DNA of 64,000 nt from the NCBI GenBank assembly GCA_963836775.1, contig CAWIKR010000002.1:2666001-2730000 (forward strand), written 5' to 3'. The position numbers were made by a program, and so were the translations under genes. Source of the stretch: DASQPR01 sp963836775. GTDB lineage: Bacteria > Actinomycetota > Actinomycetes > Mycobacteriales > Micromonosporaceae. Below, one piece after another: positions 26,283-34,618 of this stretch; position 1 is the first letter of the stretch, and each line of letters opens with the position of its first letter. A model generated the notes under the pieces. It saw only the letters and a program-made list of their open reading frames with translations. It was not told where the DNA came from and searched no databases.

Positions 26283-27797
26283 ATGCGCGCGCCCCGGGTA
26301 TCAACCTCACGTCGCAAGGTAGTCATCGCATTTCACGCTGCGGTTCTGACGCTTGCCCTGGCCGCGTGCGACGGACCGGCCGCGGCCGACCCCGGGACCG
26401 GCGAGCCGACAGTCACCGGTCCGACTGTGGCGGCTCCGAGCGCGTGCCAGGTCACCTACCGCGCCGCCGTCGGTCCGGCCGGCTACACCGCCGACGTGAC
26501 CGTCACCGAAGCCGGCGGCAACATCGCCCCGTGGACGGTCGGGTTCGACCTCGGCGCCGCTGATCAGCGCCTATCGCACGGGTGGAGCGCCGACTGGACC
26601 CAGTCCGGCACCCAGGTCACGGCGGTCGTCAAAGACGCCGCGCTGGCTGCGCACACGCCGGCAACGATCGGCTTCAACGCGACCGGCAACCCGACGGCCG
26701 CGCCCAGCCAGTTCACCCTCAACGGCGTGCCGTGCCGGGTGACGGCCAGTGCCGACGGCACACCCATCCAGGCTGGTCCGGCGCGGACCCCGTCTCTCAA
26801 AGTCTCCGGCCGCAAGCTGGTCGACGCCGGCGGCAGCACCGTGCAGCTCGCCGGTGTGAACCGATCCGGCGGCGAGTTCTCCTGTGTGAAGGGCGGCAGC
26901 ATCTGGGACGGCCCCATGGACGACCAGTCGATCGCCGCCATCGCCAGCTGGGACGTCAACACCGTCCGGCTGCCGCTGAACGAGGACTGCTGGCTCGGTC
27001 TCAACAGCCGGCACCCGGACAGCAACGGGGCGGCCTACCGGGTCGCGGTGGCCGGGGCGGTGGCCCGCCTGGAGGCGCAGGGCCTGGTGCCGATCCTGGA
27101 CCTGCACTGGACCGACGGCGTCTGGACCGGTGCCGAGAGCCAGTGCTCCGACTACATCGCGACCTGCCAGAAGCCGATGCCTGATCGAGCCCACAGCCTG
27201 GACTTCTGGTCGTCGGTCGCGGACACCTTCAAGGCCGACCAGTCAGTGGTCTTCGACCTCTTCAACGAGCCATTCAGCACCAACATCCACACGATGAGCC
27301 AACAACAGGCGTGGAAGTGCTGGCGCGATGGTGGCGACGCGTGCCCGGGCGTGACCTTCCCGGCCGCCGGCATGCAGCAGATGCTCGACGCCGTCCGAGG
27401 GGTCGGCGCGCACAACGTGGTGATTGCCACCGCCAACAGCTATGGCCAGCAGGTCGACCAGTACGCGTCACATCAGCTGCACGATCCGCTGGGCAACGTG
27501 GTCGTCGGCTGGCACTGGTATAACAACTCGTCGTGCCGGGACGCCTCGTGCTGGAACGAGAAGCTGCAGTCGGTCTCGGTGCCGCTGATCGCCAGCGAGA
27601 TCGGGGAGTTCGACTGCAGCTCGAACGGCGTGCGACCGATGATGCAGTGGGCCGACACGCACGGCGTCAGCTTCCTCGCGTGGACGTGGAACACCTGGGA
27701 CTGCAACAAGGGTCCGGCTCTGGTCTCCGACTACTCCGGCGACCCCACCGGTTACGGCGCCGGCGTCCGGGACTACCTACAATCGCGGCACCGGTGA
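26283..27797 (+). CDS. Secreted CBM2-GH5 lipoprotein glycosidase (cellulase family)
   Basis: About 504 residues. A lipoprotein signal peptide ends at a lipobox LAAC with Cys29. Residues 50-155 or so form a family 2 carbohydrate-binding module (CQVTYRAAVGPAGYTADVTV, WTVGFDLGAADQRLSHGWSA, TIGFNATG, FTLNGVPC). The catalytic GH5 domain follows (about 165-500) with acid/base Glu329 in DLFNEPF and nucleophile Glu439 in ASEIGEFDC. Known GH5 enzymes hydrolyse beta-1,4-glucans or mannans; CBM2 binds cellulose or xylan. The ATG at 26283 gives a proper signal peptide. It is adjacent to the dpgB/dpgA locus (convergent) and near a second lipoprotein glycosidase. Confidence 0.9.
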   Translation: MRAPRVSTSRRKVVIAFHAAVLTLALAACDGPAAADPGTGEPTVTGPTVAAPSACQVTYRAAVGPAGYTADVTVTEAGGNIAPWTVGFDLGAADQRLSHGWSADWTQSGTQVTAVVKDAALAAHTPATIGFNATGNPTAAPSQFTLNGVPCRVTASADGTPIQAGPARTPSLKVSGRKLVDAGGSTVQLAGVNRSGGEFSCVKGGSIWDGPMDDQSIAAIASWDVNTVRLPLNEDCWLGLNSRHPDSNGAAYRVAVAGAVARLEAQGLVPILDLHWTDGVWTGAESQCSDYIATCQKPMPDRAHSLDFWSSVADTFKADQSVVFDLFNEPFSTNIHTMSQQQAWKCWRDGGDACPGVTFPAAGMQQMLDAVRGVGAHNVVIATANSYGQQVDQYASHQLHDPLGNVVVGWHWYNNSSCRDASCWNEKLQSVSVPLIASEIGEFDCSSNGVRPMMQWADTHGVSFLAWTWNTWDCNKGPALVSDYSGDPTGYGAGVRDYLQSRHR

Positions 27798-27847
27798 GCG
27801 CGATCGGTTAGACCGTCCGCGCCGCCGGTGCCGCGACAAACCGGGTC

Positions 27848-28582
27848 TTAGCCGGCCACCTCGGCGCCCGTGGACTCGGCGTCCGAGCGCGCGGCCGGCA
27901 CTACCGGCGCGTTCCGCCGCATCGCCCGGTCGCACGCCGCGAGGTGCGTGCCGAGGGCGTCCTCGAAGCTGGTGGTGGCGGTCTCGACCAGGAGCTGGCG
28001 ACGGATCGCGAACTCCTTGCCGGGCATCCGGCCGAAGCTGTCCAGCAGCGTCGCGGCGCGGGTACGCAGGTCGTCCGGGACCTCGTCGAGCAGGCCCAGC
28101 GCAATCGCCTCCGGGGCGAGAACCGGCTCGCCGAGCACGGTCATGCGACGAGCGGTGGTCATGCCGATCTTCGTCGCCATCCGGTAGAGCGCCATGCCCG
28201 GCCACGATCCGCCGGCCACCGACACCACTTCCAGGCAGGCATCGCTGGTGCCGAGCCGGTAGTCGGTGGCGAGCAGCACGTCGAATGCTGGTCCACGGCA
28301 GGTGCCGGTGACGATCGACAGCACCGGGGCGGGTGCCCGCTCCAGCTTGCGCAGTGCGCGTTCCCACTGGTTGACCAGGTGAATTCCGACCGCGGACGGC
28401 CACGGATCGTCGGCGGCCGCCGGCTGCGAGCCGTCGATGTGCACGAGGAGCGTGCGGGTCGTGCCCGGATCCTCCGCAAGCTGGGCACACACGTCGTTGA
28501 TCTGCTTGACCAGCCCGGCCGAGAGCACGGCGTTTCCGTTCACGGTCAGCACGACGTCGGCGAGTTCTGAGTAGCTAGGCAC
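27848..28582 (-). CDS. dpgB: DpgB-like enoyl-CoA hydratase/isomerase-fold protein
   Basis: The 244-residue crotonase-fold protein (VLTVNGNAVLSAGLVKQIND at the start, APVLSIVTGTCRGPAFDVLL with the oxyanion-hole glycines, ATDYRLGTSDACLEVV) resembles DpgB. DpgB assists DpgA in forming 3,5-dihydroxyphenylacetyl-CoA, probably by the dehydration/aromatisation step. Start: GTG at 28582 with AAGGAG about 7 bp upstream is better than the TTG at 28612. It lies just downstream of dpgA (about 60 bp) on the same strand, forming a two-gene operon. DpgC and DpgD are not present nearby. Confidence 0.78.
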   Translation of the reverse strand: MPSYSELADVVLTVNGNAVLSAGLVKQINDVCAQLAEDPGTTRTLLVHIDGSQPAAADDPWPSAVGIHLVNQWERALRKLERAPAPVLSIVTGTCRGPAFDVLLATDYRLGTSDACLEVVSVAGGSWPGMALYRMATKIGMTTARRMTVLGEPVLAPEAIALGLLDEVPDDLRTRAATLLDSFGRMPGKEFAIRRQLLVETATTSFEDALGTHLAACDRAMRRNAPVVPAARSDAESTGAEVAG

Positions 28583-28645
28583 AACCCACTCCTTGGAAAG
28601 TCTGTCTATCAAAGCTGTGGCGACGAGATGTGGCCTCGCCCACGG

Positions 28646-29707
28646 TTACCAGCGCAACAGCGCCATTTCGATGGTCGAGCCGGGTCCCATGGTCATGAAG
28701 ACGCAGAGGTCTCCGGGCTTGACCACGTCCTCGTCCACCAGATGCTGATAGGAGAAGAGGAAGGAGCCGCTGGAGAGGTTGCCGAAGTTTGCCAGCACGT
28801 TCGTCGTGTGCCGCAGGTCGTGCACGGTGAGGCCGAGGTTGACCCGGACCGAGTCGATGACCTTCTTGCCGCCGGAGTGCACGATCCAGTGGTCGATGTC
28901 GCTCTGCGCGATGCCGGTGTCCCGCAGGAGCGTGTCCAGCACCTCCTCGGCGTGAGCGCCGACCACATAGGGCACATCGCGGTCTACGTAGAAGCTGAAC
29001 TTGCTCTGATCGAAGTCCCAGTCGTAGCGCATCGCGGCGATCGCCTCGGGGATCAGCCGGCTGGCGAATTTGAGAACCGCCGGGCCGGACTCGGCCTCCG
29101 GGCCGGCCATCAGCGCGACGGCGGCGGATCCGTCGCCGAAGAGGCTGTTCACCACGGCGGTCCGCATCGTGCCGTCGAAGACGTAGGCGGCCGAGCAGAC
29201 CTCGACGCAGACCATCACGGCCAGCTTGCCGGGGTGGCTCTGGGCCCAGTGAGTGACCGGGTTCAGACCGTTGAGGCCGGCGTTGCAGCCCATGCCGACC
29301 ACGTCGGCGCGGTGGCAATCGCGGCGCATGCCCAGCTCGTCGATGAGCAGGGCGCTGAAGCCCGGAGTGAGGAAGCCGGTGGACGTCACGCAGCACAGGT
29401 AGTCGACGTCGTCGAGCTGCTTGCCGGCGTCCTTGAGGCAGCGCTGCAGTGCCTCGGCGGCCAGACCGATGCCTTCGGAGCGGTGCTTGAGCAGCAGCTC
29501 GCCCTGGTTCTCATCGATGGTGTTCCCGTCCGCGTCCAGCTCCGGAAGGATCAGGTGGCGCCGGTCGATGTGGCTGTTCTTGAAAATCGAGGCAACCCGT
29601 GGGTCTACGATTTTGAACCGAGTGAGCAGATCGTCCTGCGTGTATGTATTCGCCGGGTTCGACGTGCCGATCCCAACAATCCTCGGTGCCACAAGCGTTT
29701 CCAGCAC
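28646..29707 (-). CDS. dpgA: DpgA: type III polyketide synthase for 3,5-dihydroxyphenylacetyl-CoA
   Basis: The 353-residue type III polyketide synthase matches DpgA, which condenses four malonyl-CoA units. Its start IVGIGTSNPANTYTQDD, the catalytic Cys141 in GMGCNAGLNGL, His277 in HWIVHSGG and Asn310 in GNLSSGSFLFSY form the usual Cys-His-Asn triad. RYDWDFDQSKFSFYVDRDVP and VVGAHAEEV are typical of DpgA. Start GTG at 29707 follows a GAGGGGA ribosome-binding site. In glycopeptide antibiotic clusters dpgA-D supply 3,5-dihydroxyphenylglycine. Here only dpgA and dpgB are present, so the product may be free 3,5-dihydroxyphenylacetate or a different starter unit. Confidence 0.88.
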   Translation of the reverse strand: MLETLVAPRIVGIGTSNPANTYTQDDLLTRFKIVDPRVASIFKNSHIDRRHLILPELDADGNTIDENQGELLLKHRSEGIGLAAEALQRCLKDAGKQLDDVDYLCCVTSTGFLTPGFSALLIDELGMRRDCHRADVVGMGCNAGLNGLNPVTHWAQSHPGKLAVMVCVEVCSAAYVFDGTMRTAVVNSLFGDGSAAVALMAGPEAESGPAVLKFASRLIPEAIAAMRYDWDFDQSKFSFYVDRDVPYVVGAHAEEVLDTLLRDTGIAQSDIDHWIVHSGGKKVIDSVRVNLGLTVHDLRHTTNVLANFGNLSSGSFLFSYQHLVDEDVVKPGDLCVFMTMGPGSTIEMALLRW

Positions 29708-30287
29708 GACCGCGTTCCCCTCACATCAATGGCAATCAAGAAGTCTGAGGCGGTACGCCCCGGAACGTTCTGTCCGCGAAGTGATCACGAATGAGTCGAC
29801 CTGCTTGTCCTCAAAGGATTTATACAGGCCCGGAACAATATCGGATGCACGATCCCATCGAACCGCCCAAATGGTCCGCGTGTGCCTGACGACCAGACGA
29901 TGACGTTTAGCCAGCACTTGAACGGATGCCTCCGTTCGTCGGCCGTAAATGTCCTATCTGATTCAGTTCATCCCATCGGCCGGACAACTTCCCGCCACGG
30001 ATCGGGTTTCCTCATCACGGAACCCGATCCGTGCCGTGCGGAAATGTAAAGGCCGGGCGGACGGGTGCGTGTCGCGAATACGACGCAAGATCAGGCGACT
30101 CTCATCGTGTCAGGTTATTGTCATCAGGCTTCTCGGTACCAGCCCACGCCCGACCACGACGGCGAGGCCCTGCCGCGGATGGTCCGCGGTGGCGAGTCGT
30201 CACTGATTCCCCGCCTCAAGCGGGTAGCACAACCCGGCTGGCGGCTCCTCGCGCGGCGGCCCTGCGGGTAATCAATTGGAGGCTCAC
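29708..30287. other. Divergent region between dpgA and the GH26 gene
   Basis: About 580 bp, AT-richer than its surroundings around 29800-30120, as expected for promoters. A hairpin lies at 29996-30035 (arms near CACGGATCGGGTTTCC and GGAACCCGATCCGTG, one bulge). Only a short 63-codon minus frame with no similarity is present. No gene is called. Confidence 0.5.
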
Positions 30288-31325
30288 GTGATCCGTTCCG
30301 ACGTACGCGGCCGCGTACGCGCCGTCCTCGCCGCGGCCCTGCTGGTCGGTGTCGGCATGGCTGGCGGATGCAGCAGCGACCGGCCGTCGTGGGTGGGCGG
30401 CACGGCGCCGAGCACCTCACCGGCGGGAAATGTCTCGCCGTCCGGCTCACCGTCGTCGGCGCCGGTGCCTGCGGCGGTCGACCCCAATAAGCCGCAGTCC
30501 AAGCCCGGCGAAGTCATGCTCGGCGCGTACATCAATTTGGCGGGCAAGTCGGAGAGTCAGAGCCTGGCGCTGCGCAAGCAGCAGCTGGGCCGTGGCCTCA
30601 GCATCCTCCATGAGTATTACGGCTGGCGGCAGCCGATGCCGCGGACGCAGCCGAAGGTGCTGCCGTCCGGTGCGACGCTGCTGATTTCCTGGGATGGCGT
30701 GAAATACAACCAGATCCTCAACGGATCCCAGGACACGCTCATCACCCAGGCTGCGAAGAACCTCAAGGCCTACCACAAGCCGGTGTTCCTCCGGTGGGCC
30801 TGGGAGATGAACGGCAGCTGGTACGACTGGGGCGGCCCGAAGAACGGCAACTCGCCACAGCAATTCATCGCCGCCTGGCGCCATATACACGACATCTTCG
30901 AAAAGCAGAAGGCCGACAACGTCGCCTTCGTCTGGGCGCCAAACTGGAAGTCATATCCGACCGAGCCGTGGAACGACATGACCAAGTACTACCCAGGCGA
31001 TGATTACGTGGACTGGGTCGGCATCTCCGGCTACTTCTCCGGGCGTCAGACTCCGGACGAGTTGTTCGGCAAGTGGGCGGCCTACGGCGAGCGGAAACCG
31101 TTGATGATCGCGGAAACCGGCGCACAGGAGCACGGCGGCTCCGTCAAGTCCGACTGGATCGGTCAGCTGCAGGAATGGATCATCGCTCATCCAGCGGTGG
31201 AAGCTCTCCTCTGGTTTGATACGGACAATGATCATGGGAATGGCAAAAATTGGCGCATCGACAGCACTCCTGGATCCCTGGCGGCGTACAAGACGCTGGC
31301 CAACGACCCACACTTCGCGGGTTGA
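30288..31325 (+). CDS. Secreted GH26-family lipoprotein glycosidase (beta-mannanase-like)
   Basis: About 345 residues. A lipoprotein signal ends at GGC with Cys28, followed by a Ser/Pro/Thr-rich linker. The GH26 catalytic domain carries the acid/base Glu173 in RWAWEMNGSWYDWGG and the nucleophile Glu276 in MIAETGAQEHGGS; WAPNWKS and WVGISGYFSG are further family features. GH26 enzymes hydrolyse beta-mannans or lichenan-type glucans; the exact substrate is not predictable. GTG at 30288 has GGAGG about 5 bp upstream. The next gene is a GT2 glycosyltransferase, suggesting a role in exopolysaccharide trimming rather than only nutrition. Confidence 0.85.
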   Translation: MIRSDVRGRVRAVLAAALLVGVGMAGGCSSDRPSWVGGTAPSTSPAGNVSPSGSPSSAPVPAAVDPNKPQSKPGEVMLGAYINLAGKSESQSLALRKQQLGRGLSILHEYYGWRQPMPRTQPKVLPSGATLLISWDGVKYNQILNGSQDTLITQAAKNLKAYHKPVFLRWAWEMNGSWYDWGGPKNGNSPQQFIAAWRHIHDIFEKQKADNVAFVWAPNWKSYPTEPWNDMTKYYPGDDYVDWVGISGYFSGRQTPDELFGKWAAYGERKPLMIAETGAQEHGGSVKSDWIGQLQEWIIAHPAVEALLWFDTDNDHGNGKNWRIDSTPGSLAAYKTLANDPHFAG

Positions 31326-31353
31326 TGAGCCGGACCACTAAGGACATCCGTTC

Positions 31354-32292
31354 GTGAGCCCCGACCTGCCGAGCGTCTCGGTGGTCATCACGACCTACCG
31401 CCGCCGGGACTCTCTGGAACAGACCGTTAGCGCCATCGCCGCGGATCCCCACCCGGATGAGATCGTCGTTGTCGTGGATGGCTGCGACGACGGATCATAT
31501 GAGCTGCTCACAGAGCTTGCCGAGAAAGAGCCACGGCTCCGCCCGGTGTGGCGAGAGAACGGTGGCGAGGGCGCAGCCCGCCAGACCGGCGTCGAAGCAT
31601 CGACCGGTGAGGTGGTCCTGCTCCTCGACGACGATGTGATCGCCGGGCCTGGGCTCGCGACCGGCCACGCGCGGATCCATCAGCGGGTGTCGAGAAGCGT
31701 CGTTCTCGGCTACATGCCGACGGTGCGGCTGGCGAAGCGCCGGCCCGGCGACTTCACGACATTGCTGTACGCGGATGAGTACGAGCGGGCCTGCGAGCGC
31801 TACGAAGCGGAACCGGATGAGATCATCACGTCGTTGTGGGCCGGGAACATCTCGCTCCGCCGAGTCGACGCGCTCCGCGTCGGCATGTCCGGTCAGCGCC
31901 GTCTCGGTTACCACGATGATCAGGAATTCGGTCTTCGGTGCGCGCGGGCCGGGCTGGTGGGTGTGTTCGACCGGAAGTTGGCCGCAGTGCACTCGCACAG
32001 CCGCGACTTCGACAGCTTCGTGCGCCAGGCACGGCTAGCTGGCATGGCTCGCAGCCACCTGTCGGCGGCCTACCCGGACCTGGTTCCCAGGTCCGATCCG
32101 ACCAACGGGGTGCCGCGGCAGCTCCGGCTGGGCATCCGGATGGCCGCCGCCTCCGGTGTATACCCGCTGGCGTCCGCGGCGCTGCGCGGCTCGGTACGGG
32201 CCTCCGGCCGGATTCGCTTCTACGCAGCCGAGTCCGGTTTCGCCCGTACGCTGCGCCAGATCGAGCTGCTGCGCGGCTACCGGGCCAGCTGA
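31354..32292 (+). CDS. GT2 family glycosyltransferase
   Basis: A GT-A fold glycosyltransferase of 312 residues. The N-terminal nucleotide-sugar binding segment is VSVVITTYRRRDSLEQTVSA, with IVVVVDGCDDGS and metal-binding LLLDDDVIAGPGLATGHAR; SLWAGNISLRRVDALRV and YHDDQEFGLRCARAG cover the acceptor side. It is a close paralogue of the minus-strand GT2 at 33.6-34.6 kb, sharing VDGC(D/N)DGS and GPGLATGHAR. Its 3' end overlaps the convergent acyltransferase gene by 16 bp. Donor and acceptor sugars are not predictable. Confidence 0.85.
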   Translation: MSPDLPSVSVVITTYRRRDSLEQTVSAIAADPHPDEIVVVVDGCDDGSYELLTELAEKEPRLRPVWRENGGEGAARQTGVEASTGEVVLLLDDDVIAGPGLATGHARIHQRVSRSVVLGYMPTVRLAKRRPGDFTTLLYADEYERACERYEAEPDEIITSLWAGNISLRRVDALRVGMSGQRRLGYHDDQEFGLRCARAGLVGVFDRKLAAVHSHSRDFDSFVRQARLAGMARSHLSAAYPDLVPRSDPTNGVPRQLRLGIRMAAASGVYPLASAALRGSVRASGRIRFYAAESGFARTLRQIELLRGYRAS

Positions 32293-33566
32293 GCCGTCTG
32301 CGTGGCCTCGGCTCGGGCTGTTGCGCGTTCGACAAGCCCGAGCGGATCAGTGCAGATCTGCGCGGCGATCTGGCGGATCTGCGCCTCCGGGAACGTCGAT
32401 GAGTGAAAGCTCACGTTGATGTGGATCGCGCCATCCACTTCCGCGAACGAGATGGTGACGCCTTCCGGGCCACCGGGAGTCGGAGCGCTGATCATCACCC
32501 GTTCTGTGGTACGCCAGGGCAGGGCTGCATACATCGGCAGACGTCCCACGTGCGTCAGGGTGAGTTGGGGCCGAGGGGTTTGGCTGACCCGGCGCGGCGC
32601 TCGGTCGCCATGGCCGCCGCGGAGCAGCCGGGCATCCTCAAGCGCCAGCGTGCTCAGCGGCCGCCCGGCGTCGATCGCCGCGTCCATCGCGTCCTGGATC
32701 GCGCGCGGGTTGCCCGGGACTCGGGGCCGAACATACTGTGCGGCTGTGAAGTTGCCGTCGACCAGCGCGCCCTTGGCCAGGTAGCGACGTGCGTCGACGA
32801 GGATCATGATGCCTGAGTCATCGGGGTTCATCCCGGCCTCGCCGAAGGCCGCCCAGGTGGCCGCGAACAGTAGCGAGGTGGCCGAGACGCCGGGCGCCGA
32901 TTGATCCCGCCACCGGCGTACACCGTCAACCAGACCGGAATCGGAGTGGGCATAGAAGGAGCAGGTGCCCGGATCCCAGTGCCGAGTCGGCTCTACCGGT
33001 CCTGGGAGCACCGGCCGCTCGACTCGCAGCAGCCTGCGGACGTTCCCGGGCGAGGATCCGAAGAACCGTAGACTCGCTCGAAGCAACGGGAGCCTGGTGG
33101 GCCTGGCCTCGGGAAGCCGCGGCTCGCGCCGCGCCGCGGTGGCCGCGATGATTTCCGGCAGGACGGCGTTGAACACGCGGCCGTCGCCGATCGCGTGAGT
33201 CATCCGGATTCCCACATAACCGTCGGCGACGACGAGCCGCATCGGAACATCCTCGAGCGGCGTTGCCAGGAGATTCGCGCGCATGCTCTCGGCCGGGTCG
33301 GCCGAGGACGGCCCCGGTTCGTCCGACCGCTGGTTGACGAATTCGACAACAGTTCGGTCGACCATCGCGGCGAAGTCCGATGGCGTCATGCGCTCCCATC
33401 GCCGTCGCGCTCGGTTCACCCGGCTAAACAACGGGTGGTTGGGGTATCGCCGATGAAACGCGACCAGCGTCTGGCGTACTCCGGCGGCATCGACGTCTCG
33501 GAACGGACCCACGACCCGCAGGTGGTCATAGGACAGCCAATTCGCGTCGCGTACCGATATCCGCAT
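32277..33566 (-). CDS. Condensation-fold acyltransferase (WES/Pap-like)
   Basis: About 429 residues of the CoA-dependent acyltransferase/condensation superfamily. The active-site box THAIGDGR (a variant of HHxxxDG with His and the DG pair) sits in the first third, and DARRYLAKG plus NFTAAQYVRP are in the second subdomain. Such enzymes esterify lipids or sugars (wax ester synthases, Pap transferases). In this locus an O-acylation of the polysaccharide or glycolipid is the likeliest role, which is inference. I chose the ATG at 33566 (MRISVRDANWLSYDH). It is the last gene of the minus-strand polysaccharide operon. Confidence 0.75.
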   Translation of the reverse strand: MRISVRDANWLSYDHLRVVGPFRDVDAAGVRQTLVAFHRRYPNHPLFSRVNRARRRWERMTPSDFAAMVDRTVVEFVNQRSDEPGPSSADPAESMRANLLATPLEDVPMRLVVADGYVGIRMTHAIGDGRVFNAVLPEIIAATAARREPRLPEARPTRLPLLRASLRFFGSSPGNVRRLLRVERPVLPGPVEPTRHWDPGTCSFYAHSDSGLVDGVRRWRDQSAPGVSATSLLFAATWAAFGEAGMNPDDSGIMILVDARRYLAKGALVDGNFTAAQYVRPRVPGNPRAIQDAMDAAIDAGRPLSTLALEDARLLRGGHGDRAPRRVSQTPRPQLTLTHVGRLPMYAALPWRTTERVMISAPTPGGPEGVTISFAEVDGAIHINVSFHSSTFPEAQIRQIAAQICTDPLGLVERATARAEATQTAQLAR

Positions 33567-33624
33567 GCCCACGCATCTCCTTGCCTCGATGCCGCCCGGC
33601 GCACTCACCTAGGGCGGCGGATGA

Positions 33625-34574
33625 TCACCGAGCGGACCGCTCCCGGTAGCCACGGCGCAATTCCACCTGTCGCATACACCGCGCCAGCGCGGTTTCCAAC
33701 CGCCACAAGTGCGCCTGCCCGGCGCGGACGGTGTGCCATCGCATCATTGCGGTGACGAGCGGGTGCAGCCACGGTGCCGCGGCGGCGGCGACGGCAGCGC
33801 GTACCGGCAGCGGCAGGACGTCGTGCAAATCGCGGACTGAGGTGAGATCCGCGTACCGGCGTTCGAGGATGCGCCGGTCTGATCCGCGCATCCGGGACTG
33901 CCGGATGAACAAATCCATGTCCCGGTCATGGCGGTGAATCGCGACCAGTTGACGGTCGAAGACGCCGACCATCTGCTGCCGCTGACATCGCAGACCGAAT
34001 GCCTGGTCGCTGTGGTACGCCAGCCGTTCGCCGTCGCTCTGGAAGCCGATCCGCATCGCGTCATCGCGGCGGAGTGACAAGTTGCCGGTCCAAAGCGTGT
34101 TGAGGATCCGGGACGGATCGGACTCGTATTTCGCGCATTGGCACTCATACTCGCTGGCGTACAGATACGTGGCGAACGCCCCGGGACGCCTCTGTATGGG
34201 CAGATCGACCGGCATGTAGCCGAGGATCACCGCATTGCTGATCTTGGCGTGCCATCGCGCGTGGCCGGTCGCGAGGCCCGGACCGGCGACCACATCGTCA
34301 TCGAGAAGCAGCACGACGTCGCACGTCGCATGTTGGATCCCGGCCTGTCGCGCGGCCGCGTCGCCGCCATTGGCCTGCCAGACCACCCGGATCCGGTGAT
34401 CAACCGTCGCGAGTTCGTTGGCCAGTTCCAGCGAGCCGTCGTTGCATCCGTCGACAACCACCACAATCTCGCGTACCGCCGGGTCGGCTCCGACCGCCGT
34501 GATCGTTTCTTCGAGCTGATGCCGTCGGTTGTAGGTGGCGATAACCGCTGAGACGGTCGGTAGCGACGGCCCAT
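33625..34574 (-). CDS. GT2 family glycosyltransferase, possible frameshift near the start
   Basis: A GT-A fold glycosyltransferase with ATYNRRHQLEETITAVGAD at the N-terminus, VVVVDGCNDGSLELAN, LLLDDDVVAGPGLATGHARW, NTLWTGNLSLRRDDAMRIGF and YHSDQAFGLRCQR. The main frame has no ATG/GTG before residue VVVDG; the only close ATG (34574) is one frame off, so a single-base indel near 34560 is likely. It parallels the plus-strand GT2 at 31.4 kb and may be a duplicate. It lies 45 bp after the flippase stop and 58 bp before the acyltransferase, inside the operon. Confidence 0.8.
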
Positions 34575-34618
34575 GGCCGGGTGTGCCACCCGGTCATGCG
34601 CGATCAGCGACCGGGATG

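Noticed and set aside
29726..29917. 63-codon minus frame upstream of dpgA
   Set aside because: No similarity, and the stretch is AT-richer than coding DNA here and must hold promoters.
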